DNA of 64,000 nt, taken from NCBI RefSeq assembly GCF_002105555.1, contig NZ_CP020612.1, positions 516,001 through 580,000 on the forward strand, given 5' to 3'. A program made the translations under genes and the position numbers. The notes under the pieces are model-generated. The model did no database searches and was not told the origin of the DNA. It saw only the letters and a list, made by a program, of their open reading frames with translations. This stretch comes from Paracoccus contaminans. Lineage in GTDB: Bacteria > Pseudomonadota > Alphaproteobacteria > Rhodobacterales > Rhodobacteraceae. Positions within the stretch are counted from its first letter, which is position 1, and every line of letters begins with the position of its first letter. Of this stretch, positions 18,399 to 27,635 are shown one piece after another.

Positions 18399-18422
18399 GA
18401 AAACAGTCGGGGGACTGTTTTC
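18399..18422. repeat. Mini-palindrome, copy A
   Basis: Perfect ten-base arms GAAAACAGTC and GACTGTTTTC separated by GGGG. It sits where the older transposase reading is interrupted. The same GAAAAC...GTTTTC design is found in copy B at 18655. Confidence 0.6.
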
Positions 18423-18521
18423 CCGTCGAATGGGCATGGCCAGTTCGCCTGCGGGCGGCGTTTTCGGCTGCTGAACGTGGTCGATGAGGTCACGTGTGAA
18501 TGCCTCGTGTCGATCCCGTTC

Positions 18522-18544
18522 GCCATGGGCCTCGGACCAATGGC
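18522..18544. repeat. Imperfect mini-hairpin in the transposase remnant
   Basis: The outer five bases GCCAT and ATGGC pair, with further pairing inside. It lies within a stretch that interrupts the OrfB reading between EVTCECL and the [13 protein letters not shown] continuation. Its sequence differs from copies A and B. Confidence 0.35.
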
Positions 18545-18654
18545 GGCTCCATAGCTCACCATCCATCTCGGGACGTCGCGTTGCCCGGGAACTGACCGCC
18601 CTGATCGAGCGCCGCGGGAGACCCGGGATGGTCGTCAGCGATCGACGAGGACCA

Positions 18655-18679
18655 GAAAACGATCCGGGGAATCGTTTTC
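18655..18679. repeat. Mini-palindrome, copy B
   Basis: Perfect nine-base arms GAAAACGAT and ATCGTTTTC enclose a seven-base loop. It interrupts the conserved transposase segment between MVVSD and the TELTS-like continuation. The insert with its flanks is about 45 bases long, which marks a small mobile or slippage-derived palindrome. Confidence 0.6.
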
Positions 18680-19144
18680 CCGAGGAGGGGGACAGAGCTG
18701 ACCTCGAATACGATCCTGAAGTGGTGCGCCGAGCACAAGATCGAATGGCACTACATCGCGTCCGGCAAGCCGATGCAGAACGGGGTCGTCGAAAGCTTCA
18801 ACGGTCGAATGCGGGATGAATTCCTGAACGAGATCCTGTTCCACAACATCGCCATGCCCGTGACCGGATCGCTGCCCGGGTCACCGATTACAACACCGAA
18901 AGGCCCCACTCGGCCTTGGGCTACCGGACCCCCGTAGGGTTTGCCGCGCACCTGAACCCCGCAATCGCCCGACCCGCCCCAACAGGCGTGGACAATCGCC
19001 GGGCTCATGTCGCCGATGGATGAAAATTCAATGATAGATCAGGGGGACTAGTCGAATATTAACTAGGTATTGACAAGAATTTCAAAAGAAAATCCCGACG
19101 GACTACCTCGGAACCTAAGCATTTGATATTCTTGTCGGCATTTT

Positions 19145-19189
19145 TGGTTGCGGGGGCAGGATTTGAACCTACGACCTTCAGGTTATGAG
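19145..19189 (-). repeat. Partial tRNA-fMet copy, candidate att site
   Basis: These 45 bases equal the CCA end, acceptor, T-arm and anticodon loop of the tRNA-fMet gene at 62214-62258, except for two transitions in the T-stem/variable-loop part. The 5' half of a tRNA is absent, so it is not a functional gene. It is interpreted as the far attachment site of the island. Confidence 0.75.
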
Positions 19190-19546
19190 GCTATGCTATT
19201 GATATTGCTCGATTCATTACGAATCAACGACTTGCGCCACAACCGTTTGTTATCGCGCGCTTTGCTTCCAGCATTCGGCGACTCTCATCGTGCTTCGCCG
19301 CGCGGGAAAGGCGCTCAAAGGGCGTCCATCTGTTGAGTTGGCGTTGAGTCAAAGTAGTGGCTTGAGCGCCGTTGCTACCCAAGCTGAAGGATCGAAATGG
19401 GCGGAAAGCGGTCGCCCGCTGCTAATGCAAACGAACCAACCGCTCGATCACATTCCGAACATTCACTTCGCGCTCCTGGGAGTACGCAGCTCCACCCGCG
19501 CGGAGAATACGATATCAACTATGCGCTATCGCCTCCACTCTCATAA
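19190..19546. other. Non-coding end of the island with a 20-bp end repeat
   Basis: No supported gene. The stretch is less GC-rich than the chromosome to the left. TGTTGAGTTGGCGTTGAGTC at 19331-19350 recurs with one mismatch at 62129-62148, just inside the other end of the island. It consists of two GTTGAGT units spaced by four bases, as expected for integrase arm-type sites. Confidence 0.55.
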
Positions 19547-21292
19547 TTAGTGATTACTCTGTCTCCGCCAAGAGAGGACGGCGTCTTCCGTTCCCGCAAC
19601 CGGCTCCGCGTCACGCCAACGATCCCAGAAATCGACTGTCGCGCTATTTGGTTTGAAGCGTGGCGCAGACACGACCACTCGTGTCGGTAGCAAGCTAGCA
19701 TCACCAACCACCAGCGCTTCACCAATGTCGAGGACCGGAAGGAGATCACCAAAACCGCCGAGGCTGTCAGGCAACAGCCGTTTGATGACGGATTGATCAT
19801 CCCCGTTCGTCAGCCGCATAGCGATCACATTGTTGCATTGGCTGAGGACGGTGCGGTTGACCTCGGACGGTCTCTGACTGATGACCACCAGCCCGACCCC
19901 ATACTTCCGCCCCTCTTTGGCAATCCGCTCGAAAATCCCGACCGAAATCTCATCGGCTGACTCTGACGATGCCCGCTCGGGGATATACAAATGCGCCTCA
20001 TCGCAGAACAATGCGATAGGATGACGGCTGTCCGGTGGCGTCCACTGGCTCACGGTGAAAATCAGCCGAGCGATCAGGCTGACCATGAGCGGAAGTATGT
20101 CGGACGGCACTTCCGAGAAATTGATGATCTTGACCCCACCCTTGCCATCTTCTTGTGATCCGCGCCCGCCAATCAGTAAGTGCGTGACTTGCGACAGCCA
20201 CGCCATATCCATGCATGCTTCTGGCGGTTGGAATATGAACCCGAGACGGCGATCATTTCTCTTGGCTTCAAATCGTGCTATCAAACGGCTCAGCTTGTCG
20301 AAGTAAGGCCCCTGTTTCTCTTTATTTCCCGCACCTGGTACCATTTGTTCATTCAGGTTTGATAGCTCCTGATAAACTGCATCAATACTGAATGGCACCG
20401 GACTATCGATGGTAAAATTAGCTAGAATATCGGCGTGCTGCTCCGGGTTGAGCATCATGCGCTTTGCATCGGTGATGCAACGCGTCATTAGCATTGCTTG
20501 GTTCGGGGCGTTCTGATCGGACCGATCAACGAACAAGGAAACCAATGCCTCATAGCCGAGAAGCCAGAACGGAAGATGTAGAACACCATCAGCCAGCCCA
20601 CGATCCTGTCCAATGTCCCCCGGCCCAGCGATCCGCAGGTGTCGAAATTCATCACTATCCAAGGTCTGGTACTCACCATGGATATCGAACAAAATAACGT
20701 TGGCTTGCGGAAGTTCGGCAATCTGGTCCAGAAGCCGCGCAGTTGTATATGATTTGCCGCTTCCGGTGCTTCCGACTACAATGGCATGACGCTGGAAAAG
20801 GCGGTTTCCGTTCAAGAACGCCCGTGCATCCTCATCCAGCGCATAGCGGCCAAGATCAAGCTGAGGGCCGTCGCCAGAAACCTGCGAAATGACCTGCATG
20901 AAGTCCGTCAGCCGCTGACCTTCTAGGGCAAAGCAGTCCGCATCGATTTCGGGCACAGTCTCAAGGGTACGCTTGAAGACGTTCTCTTTCAGCCCTTCCT
21001 TGTCGACGAGTGTCCCAATCAGAGCAACTCGCACGAGGTTGTTCTCGGGAAGAGTGGCTTCCGGGTCTTCTTCAGCACCATCTATGGTCGACTCGTCGCC
21101 TGCCTTGCGTGTAATGCGTGAGACAATCCCGATCAGGTGCTGCCCAGCCTTCGAGCTCCTGATCGCCGTCAGTCGATTGACCTGAATCCGCTTGAGACGT
21201 TCAAGTTCATCAACGCGCACAGTCACTGTCGCCGTATCCACGGCGATAATCTTACCAAGGCTTTCATCATCATCAAAATCGAGAATGCCCAT
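19547..21292 (-). CDS. herA: HerA-family ATPase of a SIR2-HerA defence system
   Basis: Hexameric-type ATPase of 581 residues of the HerA/FtsK superfamily. An N-terminal beta-barrel (HAS) region covers roughly residues 1-125. Walker A is GSTGSGKS (174-181), Walker B is IALFCDEAH (426-434), and SQRPSEVNRTVLSQ at about 467-480 matches the sensor/arginine-finger region. The ATG has a strong AGGAGG site and follows the SIR2 gene by nine bases, so the two are co-transcribed. In characterised SIR2-HerA pairs the HerA ring assembles with the NAD-degrading SIR2 protein to block phage growth. Base composition is visibly poorer in GC than neighbours, consistent with transfer. Confidence 0.85.
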   Translation of the reverse strand: MGILDFDDDESLGKIIAVDTATVTVRVDELERLKRIQVNRLTAIRSSKAGQHLIGIVSRITRKAGDESTIDGAEEDPEATLPENNLVRVALIGTLVDKEGLKENVFKRTLETVPEIDADCFALEGQRLTDFMQVISQVSGDGPQLDLGRYALDEDARAFLNGNRLFQRHAIVVGSTGSGKSYTTARLLDQIAELPQANVILFDIHGEYQTLDSDEFRHLRIAGPGDIGQDRGLADGVLHLPFWLLGYEALVSLFVDRSDQNAPNQAMLMTRCITDAKRMMLNPEQHADILANFTIDSPVPFSIDAVYQELSNLNEQMVPGAGNKEKQGPYFDKLSRLIARFEAKRNDRRLGFIFQPPEACMDMAWLSQVTHLLIGGRGSQEDGKGGVKIINFSEVPSDILPLMVSLIARLIFTVSQWTPPDSRHPIALFCDEAHLYIPERASSESADEISVGIFERIAKEGRKYGVGLVVISQRPSEVNRTVLSQCNNVIAMRLTNGDDQSVIKRLLPDSLGGFGDLLPVLDIGEALVVGDASLLPTRVVVSAPRFKPNSATVDFWDRWRDAEPVAGTEDAVLSWRRQSNH

Positions 21293-21301
21293 CTTTTCCT
21301 C

Positions 21302-22339
21302 CTAAAACCCGATCAATTCGTTTAACGTAGGCAACGCCCAATACTTGCCGCCGGTAATAACTACGCCGTCCGGGTTGTCGCGGTTATATACCATTGTTCC
21401 ATCATCGTGGTCTTCGAGCGCGAGGTAGTGACGCCCGGCGCCATTCCTGAGAAAGGCTTTCGCTTCGTCCGTCAGGGTGCGCGCGGCCACTAGGATCGAA
21501 GCATTATGCACACGGCACCGAGTCATTAACTTCGGATGAATATGGCTGTCGCGGAAACCGTAACCTATGCAGATAAATGCGCTAGCAGCACTCAGCACAC
21601 GATCGGCGCCCTGAATCGCGCTCCGAAAGGGCTCGTCGTGCGTCCTCTGATACTTGCTGACGCCGGGCGTGACGATCAGGGGAACCAAACCATCCGGAAG
21701 CTCGCTCGTCATTGGCAGAGACATCACGCCCCCATGTGGGTCTGAGAACCAGTCGAGAGAGCCGTGAACTTTCCAGACCGTCACCGTACGAGCCAGGTTC
21801 GCTCCCTGCTTAAAGATCAGGTTCTCCGCCCCATCGCTGCGGCGCAGATAACCCGGAAGAAACCCTGTGCTGTGTATGTAACCACCTGTGTCAGCGGCAT
21901 ACTCTGCGACGCGGTCATAGTTCGTGGTTACAACATGGATATTGCGGTTTGTACTTCGAAACAATCCCGCGAACAGGGAGCGGAGAGGAAAGGCCGCTTC
22001 TGTCTTTATCGCTGACTTGAGGAGAGTGTAGTCATCCTGAGCGATGAAGTCCCAAGTGCTACGGACGATCTTTACGACCAGTGATTCGGGCAATGCCTTA
22101 TTTTCTAGCGCGGCCTCTAAGTGATCGCCCGACGCCATGGCGGTTCTTACCAGCGTCCAGGCATCAATTTCCGGTCCTTGGTCGGCCTGAACATTGTCGC
22201 GGAGCCAAATTGCCAAGTCCCCCATGCCGCGAATGCCATGAGGAATCGATGCGCCGCTCCCCAACACAATAACCGGGTTTCTCTGTGCACAGCTTTGGCA
22301 TTGCTTCGCGAGGTCATCGAGTTCCACAGGTCTATTCAC
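21302..22339 (-). CDS. SIR2-domain protein, probable NADase effector
   Basis: A 345-residue SIR2 protein. Hallmarks are GSGAS at residues 27-31, TTNYD at 138-142 (with the NAD-site asparagine N140), KVHGSLDW with the catalytic histidine H192 and GYGFRDSHI near residue 258. No zinc-cysteine module typical of deacetylase sirtuins is seen, which fits the NAD-hydrolysing defence branch. Translation probably starts with GTG at 22339. It is the first gene of a two-gene operon with HerA inside the mobile island. Enzyme activity is inferred from the family. Confidence 0.85.
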   Translation of the reverse strand: MNRPVELDDLAKQCQSCAQRNPVIVLGSGASIPHGIRGMGDLAIWLRDNVQADQGPEIDAWTLVRTAMASGDHLEAALENKALPESLVVKIVRSTWDFIAQDDYTLLKSAIKTEAAFPLRSLFAGLFRSTNRNIHVVTTNYDRVAEYAADTGGYIHSTGFLPGYLRRSDGAENLIFKQGANLARTVTVWKVHGSLDWFSDPHGGVMSLPMTSELPDGLVPLIVTPGVSKYQRTHDEPFRSAIQGADRVLSAASAFICIGYGFRDSHIHPKLMTRCRVHNASILVAARTLTDEAKAFLRNGAGRHYLALEDHDDGTMVYNRDNPDGVVITGGKYWALPTLNELIGF

Positions 22340-22511
22340 TCTTCGATAATGGCGCTTAGATTACGAACGAATGAACCATGCCGGTATCAGCTTGGCTCAC
22401 AAGCCGACGGGGGGCAATCTTCCTTTGCTCTGCCAGGGCCCGATTCGGGGAAGCGCGCAGCTGCCATAGCCATCATCAAGGGGCTGGTTAGGGCCGCATG
22501 TGGCTTCTGCA

Positions 22512-25500
22512 TCACCCAATCTCCAGTTCCGGCAGCCCGTTCACGATCTTCATCGTCTCCAGGCTCACCGTGATCACCCGCTGGAACAGCTCCAGGGGGT
22601 AGCGGGGGTTGCCCACCGTCTCGTTGGCGTAGTCGTTGGGGTCGTTGGTGATGCCGCTGGCTGGGTCGGTTTTCACCACCTGGCGCTCCATCACCCAGTC
22701 GAGGGCGGGTTTGCCGTTCACGACGTAGTCCCAGGCAGCGAGGGGGATGTTCTGCATGGTGATGCGATCGTTGTAGATGACGGTGGTGCGGTCCTTGGTC
22801 TTGCCCTTGCCGCCGAGCTTCATCTTTTTGACGCGGTAGAACTTCGCCGGGTCGGCCTGCGCCTCGGGGACCAGGCGGTGGTCGCCTTCCTTGAAGGTCA
22901 CCATGTAGGGCTCGACGCTTTCAAAATTCACATGCAGGTGGCCGAGGGCGCGGCCAGCGTCGCGGAAGGCGGCGAAGTCGGCAAAGCTCTTCACCGCCGG
23001 GATGCGGGGCAGTTGCTTGGCGAGGTTGTTCTTGAAGCGTTCGCGGTAGTCGGGCGAATGCAGCAGGCCGTAGATGTAATAGAACAGGTCTTCCTTGCTG
23101 ATCGCCTCGCCCGGATAGGCGGCCTGAAAATTCGCGAGGCCGGCATCGGTGATGGCATCGCGGCGGGTGAGGCCGGTGGTCTGATCGCCCGCAGTGGCGA
23201 AGAGGCCGTCATCGGGTCGGGTCTCTTCGTAGAGATAGAGGGAAAAGCATTGGCCAGTGTCGTGATGGTGGAAGTTCGGCAGTCTGTTCACCAAAAGCGC
23301 CGAGAAATCTGTTTTAACGCCAATGCCAGTAAGATGAATGACTAAGTTCTGAGCATCTGCATTCGGGAAGATGCGAGGCATTTGATAAACGCGCTCATTG
23401 AGCCTTCGGTTGAAATACTGCCATTGGGGCTGGAAGGGGCGGTAGATGGCAGACCGAACTGCGTCATCTCGGAAGCCAAGCGATCTTGCTCTCGCCAAGT
23501 CAGCCTTCAGATTGCCGGTCCAACTAATCTTTTGGGTATCGTCCGATACAAACTTGTCGATATCCTTTGGCTTGCCAGCAGTCTCGTATCGGACGATCTC
23601 GACATTATAGAAATCGATCATGCGTTCCATATTCGCGGCCAGCTTGCTGCGGCTTGCGTTATAGGCCCACGAATCGCGGGCACTCAGGATGCCTTGGGAG
23701 TAGTTTTCGAAAAGCCCCTGCTCTTCGCCCCGCTTTGCGCCGAGAATCGGAAAGCGATCGAAGCTGCTGTCGACCTGATCGAGCCAATCGTTGTTTTCGT
23801 CCGGCGTGATGCGCCGCCATCCCTTCGCCTTGGTGACACCGTCAACTGAGCCGAAACCGCGGATGATGTTCAGCTTCTGCTTTTGGTCAAGATAATCGCC
23901 GATGTCATGGAAGTGGATGCGGCCCGTCTCGGCGGCATCGGGGTTCTTGACGAAGACCGAAATGGCGATAGGGGCGCGGCTACCTGAGCCGAAAATCTTG
24001 CCGCCCTCTCTCCGGGACAGTTCACCAGACGTTCGCTGGTTGCCGCGCAGGTGGAAAACGTAGAGGTCGCTGAACTCTTCAGCAAGGCATTTGCGCAAGC
24101 CGTCAGCGGCGTTGCCATCCACCCATCCGGCGTTCGATACATAGGCCATGACACCGGCATCACCGATACGATCGCTGGCCCAGCGAATTGCGCGAATATA
24201 GCTGTCATAGAGCGCCTTCTGAAGGGTCGCCTTTGACGCAACCGCATATGTGTCGCGAATGCGCTCATCAAGCTCTGGGTAATCGACGTTCTTGGCGTTG
24301 TCGTTTTCGTTCTTTTGCCCTGCCGAATAAGGCGGGTTTCCGATAATCACGCGAATATCCAACGCCTTCTGCTTGGCCCGGCGTTCCGAGTTGTCGGGCA
24401 GGAGGTTGGCGACCATGTCGCGCTCCTGCTCATACATCTGGAAAGTGTCGGTCAGCAGGATGCCGGTGAAGGGGTGATAGGGCGCATCGGCCTGCAGCCC
24501 ACCCTGAGCCAGTTCGTGATAGACGGTCTCGATATTCACGGCGGCAATGTAATAGGCCAGCAGCACGATCTCATTGGCATGGATCTCGTGCTTGTATTTA
24601 TGCGCAAGCTCATCCGGGGCGATCAGGCCCGATTGCAGCAGCCGGGTGATGAAGGTGCCAGTGCCGGTGAAGGGGTCGAGGATATGCACACCCTTTGACC
24701 CCAGCGTCTGGCCGAACTGCGCCTTCAGCACGTCATTGACGGAATGGATGATAAAATCCACCACCTCGACCGGGGTATAGACGATGCCAAGACGCTGGGC
24801 CAGGCGCGGGAAGGCGTTGCGGAAGAAGCGGTCGTAAAGCTCGGTGATCAGGGTCTGGCGGCCCTGGGCGGTCTTCACGCCCTCGGCACGGCGGGCGACG
24901 CTGGCATAGAACTTGTCGAGGCTTTCCGCTTCCTTGGCGAGGTTGTGTTCATGTAGCTGGCCGAGCACCGTCTCCATGGCGCGGGAGACGGGGTTGGCTT
25001 CGGTGAACTTGCTGTCCTTGAACAGAGCGTCAAAGACCGGCTTGGTGATCAGGTGCTGGGCCAGCATCTCGATCGCGTCGGCCTCGGAGATCTCGGGGTT
25101 CAGGTCGTCATGCAGCTCATCCAGGAAGGCACGGAAGGCGGTCTGTTCCGGGCCGGGCTTGGCGGTGATGGTGGTGATGCGGGTGATATGGGTCTGGGCG
25201 ATCTTGGCGATGTCCTTGGCCCAGCTGTCCCAGTAATCGCGGGTGCCGCATTTTTCGACGATCTTCGCCATGATGGCGCGGGTGAACTCGTCAAAGACGA
25301 AACTGCCCTGTTCGGGGCCGAGATCGGTGATGGTCGGGTCGCGGCCTTCCTGGCCGATCCCGGCGCCGGTCTTTTCCGCGCGGGTCTTGCTGGTGGAGAA
25401 GTCATCGACCACGGCGGTCAGCTCGCGCAGCTCGGATTCGGAGGAGATGCGCACCAGTTCGACCTTGTCGCTGATATCCTCGCCCAGCTTAGCCTGGTTG

Positions 25501-27395
25501 ATGCGGGCGTCGAGGCGTTCGTCATGGGCGCGCAAGGCGTTCAGGATCTGCCAGACGACCTGATAGCGCTCATTGTCCTTCAGCGCCTCTTCGGGGGTGG
25601 TGTCGGGCGGGATGGCGACGGGCAGGATGACATAGCCCATCTTCTTGCCCTCGGCCCGGCGCATGACGCGGCCGACCGATTGCACCACGTCGATCTGGCT
25701 TTTGCGCGGGTGCATGAACATGATCGCGTCCAGCGCGGGCACATCCACGCCCTCGGACAGCACGCGGGCATTGGTCAGGATCCGGCAGGTATCCTCGCCC
25801 GCATCGGCCTTGAGCCAGTTCAGCATCTCATCGCGGGCGGTGGCGTTGAAGGTGCCGTCGATATGGCGCACCTCGGTCGTCAGGTGGCGGGCATCGTCGA
25901 TCAGCTCGCTGCCGGTATATTCATCGACAACCTTGGTGAACTCGTCCTCGATGATCTTCGACTTGGCGATGGTCTGGCAGAAGGCCAGCGCGCGGCGCAT
26001 GGGGCGTGGATCGAAGGCCAGGTCTTCGGCCAGGTCGGCCTTGGTCAGCGCCTTGTAACAGCCGATGATCTTGGTCGCGTCATCGAGGGTCAGCTCCGGC
26101 CCGTCCTTGAGGCGGTTCTGGATGGTGGTCGAGATCAGCCCCTCATCGACGGCCAGAACCACGACCTTGTAATCGGTCAGCAGGTTGTTCTCGACCGCCC
26201 AGCCAAAGCCCCGGTGGAACAGATCCTTGCCGAACTTGTCCTCATCATCCATCGAGGCCAGTTCGGCATCGTGGTCATCGGCCTTGCGCCGCGCGGCATC
26301 GCCGAAGATGCGCGGCGTCGCGGTCATGTAGAGGCGCTTTTTCGCCGCCACATGGTCGTTGCTGTGGATGCGCACGAAGGTGCTGTCGTCTTCGTCCTTC
26401 AGCGTGACGCCGGTGGTGCGATGCGCCTCGTCGCAGATCACCAGATCGAATTCCGGCAGGCCATGGGTTTTCTGGGCGCGGGTCAGCACGTCGATCGAAT
26501 GATAGGTTGAGAATACCACGGTCATGCGGTTGGACGGCGCCGCCGCGACCTGCTGGGTGAGCTTCTGCGGATCAGTGGTTGCCGGGAAGGCCAGATCATG
26601 GACATTCAGATCGAGGCTGTCGGCATCGGCATTGCGCCCGATCCTCACATCCGAGCAGGCCGAAAACGCGGTGAACTCCTGCTGGCGGTCATTGCTCCAT
26701 TCGCGCACGGTCTGCGACATCAGCGCCAATGATGGCACCATGAACAGCACCCGCTTGCCCGGACCCGCCAGGGCTTCGGCGATCCGCAGCCCGGTGAAGG
26801 TCTTGCCAGTGCCGCAAGCCATGATCAGCTTGCCGCGATCGGCTTCCGCCAGCCCCTCGGTCACGGCCTTCAGGGCATCGCGCTGGTGCGGACGCAGCTG
26901 TTTCTTCGGGGCGAGGCTGACGGTGCCGGTGCGCAGGAACTGCGACCAGTCGATGCGGCTGGCCTCCAGCTCGCTGATGCTGATGCGGTTCCAGTCTTTC
27001 GACAGCTTGTCGAGCGTCCCGCTGGCGTTCTTGCCGAATTCCTTCTGCGTGGTGTCGGCAATGATCAGCCGCGTAAACAGATCATTGGAGGCGGCCGAGA
27101 TGAAGCTGTCGATATCGGGCTTCTGAATCGTGTGATTGGGCGCATAGAATTTGCACTGGATCGCAGCATAACCCGAGCCATCGGCCAGCGTCGCCACCAG
27201 GTCGATGCCGGTGTCGGCCTTGCTCCAGCCCTGCTCCTTCGCCCATTGGGCAAAAGGCACAACGGCGGAATAGTATTGCTTTTGCGCATCGTCGTTTTCC
27301 AGATAAACGCGAACGACCCGCTCAAAGTAATCGCCCTTCTCGCGCTCGGACCGGGCAGCCTGGCGGTAGGAATCCAACAAATCACGCAACTGCAT
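22512..27395 (-). CDS. Single-polypeptide type ISP restriction-modification enzyme
   Basis: A 1627-residue fusion with the domain order of LlaGI/LlaBIII-type enzymes. An Mrr-like nuclease comes first (D65 in TGIDLV, Q80-C-K82). An SF2 translocase follows, with Walker A ACGTGKT at about 193-199 and DEAH at 322-325. A gamma-class adenine methyltransferase has DPFTGTGTF near residue 906 and NPPY near 1020. A C-terminal target-recognition region makes up the last 450 or so residues. One protein both methylates its site on one strand and cuts unmodified phage DNA. The region 23240-24320, covering much of the recognition domain, is visibly less GC-rich than the rest, suggesting that the specificity domain was exchanged. 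The protein appears intact. Confidence 0.88.
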   Translation of the reverse strand: MQLRDLLDSYRQAARSEREKGDYFERVVRVYLENDDAQKQYYSAVVPFAQWAKEQGWSKADTGIDLVATLADGSGYAAIQCKFYAPNHTIQKPDIDSFISAASNDLFTRLIIADTTQKEFGKNASGTLDKLSKDWNRISISELEASRIDWSQFLRTGTVSLAPKKQLRPHQRDALKAVTEGLAEADRGKLIMACGTGKTFTGLRIAEALAGPGKRVLFMVPSLALMSQTVREWSNDRQQEFTAFSACSDVRIGRNADADSLDLNVHDLAFPATTDPQKLTQQVAAAPSNRMTVVFSTYHSIDVLTRAQKTHGLPEFDLVICDEAHRTTGVTLKDEDDSTFVRIHSNDHVAAKKRLYMTATPRIFGDAARRKADDHDAELASMDDEDKFGKDLFHRGFGWAVENNLLTDYKVVVLAVDEGLISTTIQNRLKDGPELTLDDATKIIGCYKALTKADLAEDLAFDPRPMRRALAFCQTIAKSKIIEDEFTKVVDEYTGSELIDDARHLTTEVRHIDGTFNATARDEMLNWLKADAGEDTCRILTNARVLSEGVDVPALDAIMFMHPRKSQIDVVQSVGRVMRRAEGKKMGYVILPVAIPPDTTPEEALKDNERYQVVWQILNALRAHDERLDARINQAKLGEDISDKVELVRISSESELRELTAVVDDFSTSKTRAEKTGAGIGQEGRDPTITDLGPEQGSFVFDEFTRAIMAKIVEKCGTRDYWDSWAKDIAKIAQTHITRITTITAKPGPEQTAFRAFLDELHDDLNPEISEADAIEMLAQHLITKPVFDALFKDSKFTEANPVSRAMETVLGQLHEHNLAKEAESLDKFYASVARRAEGVKTAQGRQTLITELYDRFFRNAFPRLAQRLGIVYTPVEVVDFIIHSVNDVLKAQFGQTLGSKGVHILDPFTGTGTFITRLLQSGLIAPDELAHKYKHEIHANEIVLLAYYIAAVNIETVYHELAQGGLQADAPYHPFTGILLTDTFQMYEQERDMVANLLPDNSERRAKQKALDIRVIIGNPPYSAGQKNENDNAKNVDYPELDERIRDTYAVASKATLQKALYDSYIRAIRWASDRIGDAGVMAYVSNAGWVDGNAADGLRKCLAEEFSDLYVFHLRGNQRTSGELSRREGGKIFGSGSRAPIAISVFVKNPDAAETGRIHFHDIGDYLDQKQKLNIIRGFGSVDGVTKAKGWRRITPDENNDWLDQVDSSFDRFPILGAKRGEEQGLFENYSQGILSARDSWAYNASRSKLAANMERMIDFYNVEIVRYETAGKPKDIDKFVSDDTQKISWTGNLKADLARARSLGFRDDAVRSAIYRPFQPQWQYFNRRLNERVYQMPRIFPNADAQNLVIHLTGIGVKTDFSALLVNRLPNFHHHDTGQCFSLYLYEETRPDDGLFATAGDQTTGLTRRDAITDAGLANFQAAYPGEAISKEDLFYYIYGLLHSPDYRERFKNNLAKQLPRIPAVKSFADFAAFRDAGRALGHLHVNFESVEPYMVTFKEGDHRLVPEAQADPAKFYRVKKMKLGGKGKTKDRTTVIYNDRITMQNIPLAAWDYVVNGKPALDWVMERQVVKTDPASGITNDPNDYANETVGNPRYPLELFQRVITVSLETMKIVNGLPELEIG

Positions 27396-27544
27396 CAGTA
27401 CCGCCTGTCCCGGAACAAGGTTTTCTTTTTATCATCAGGCGCTCGAGGGCCTGAAACAGAACCTAGCCGCCCGTTGCGGTTGAATCCATATGCAACTGAC
27501 CGATTCCCTCCCGTCCTCCGCCCCCCGATGCCCCCCTTCCACCC

Positions 27545-27578
27545 GACCGGCGCGGATTGTGCCCTTCCGGCGCCGGTC
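27545..27578. repeat. 34-bp palindrome, copy 1 (upstream of integrase)
   Basis: GACCGGCGC, a 16-base spacer and GCGCCGGTC. It ends 57 bases before the integrase start. The same arms and spacer length occur at 29718 and 45660. Confidence 0.65.
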
Positions 27579-27635
27579 CGCGCCTGTCTTCCGGTCTGGG
27601 AATCATCTCGTTGATAAGCCGGCGCTTCTACGCCT

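Larger units (their letters stand above)
18384..19050 (+). mobile_element. Right-hand remnant of the older IS3-family element
   Basis: Broken pieces of an OrfB integrase core are readable in changing frames: [37 protein letters not shown], then [20 protein letters not shown] and [12 protein letters not shown]. The last part is again shifted. Three small hairpin-forming inserts interrupt the coding sequence (18399-18422, 18522-18544, 18655-18679). The right terminus is unclear, around 19050, where ATGGATGAAAATT resembles the reversed left end. The N-terminal half of OrfB is missing. Confidence 0.65.

Noticed and set aside
19145..19189. A second functional tRNA-fMet gene
   Set aside because: Only the 3' half is present; the D-arm and 5' acceptor strand are missing.
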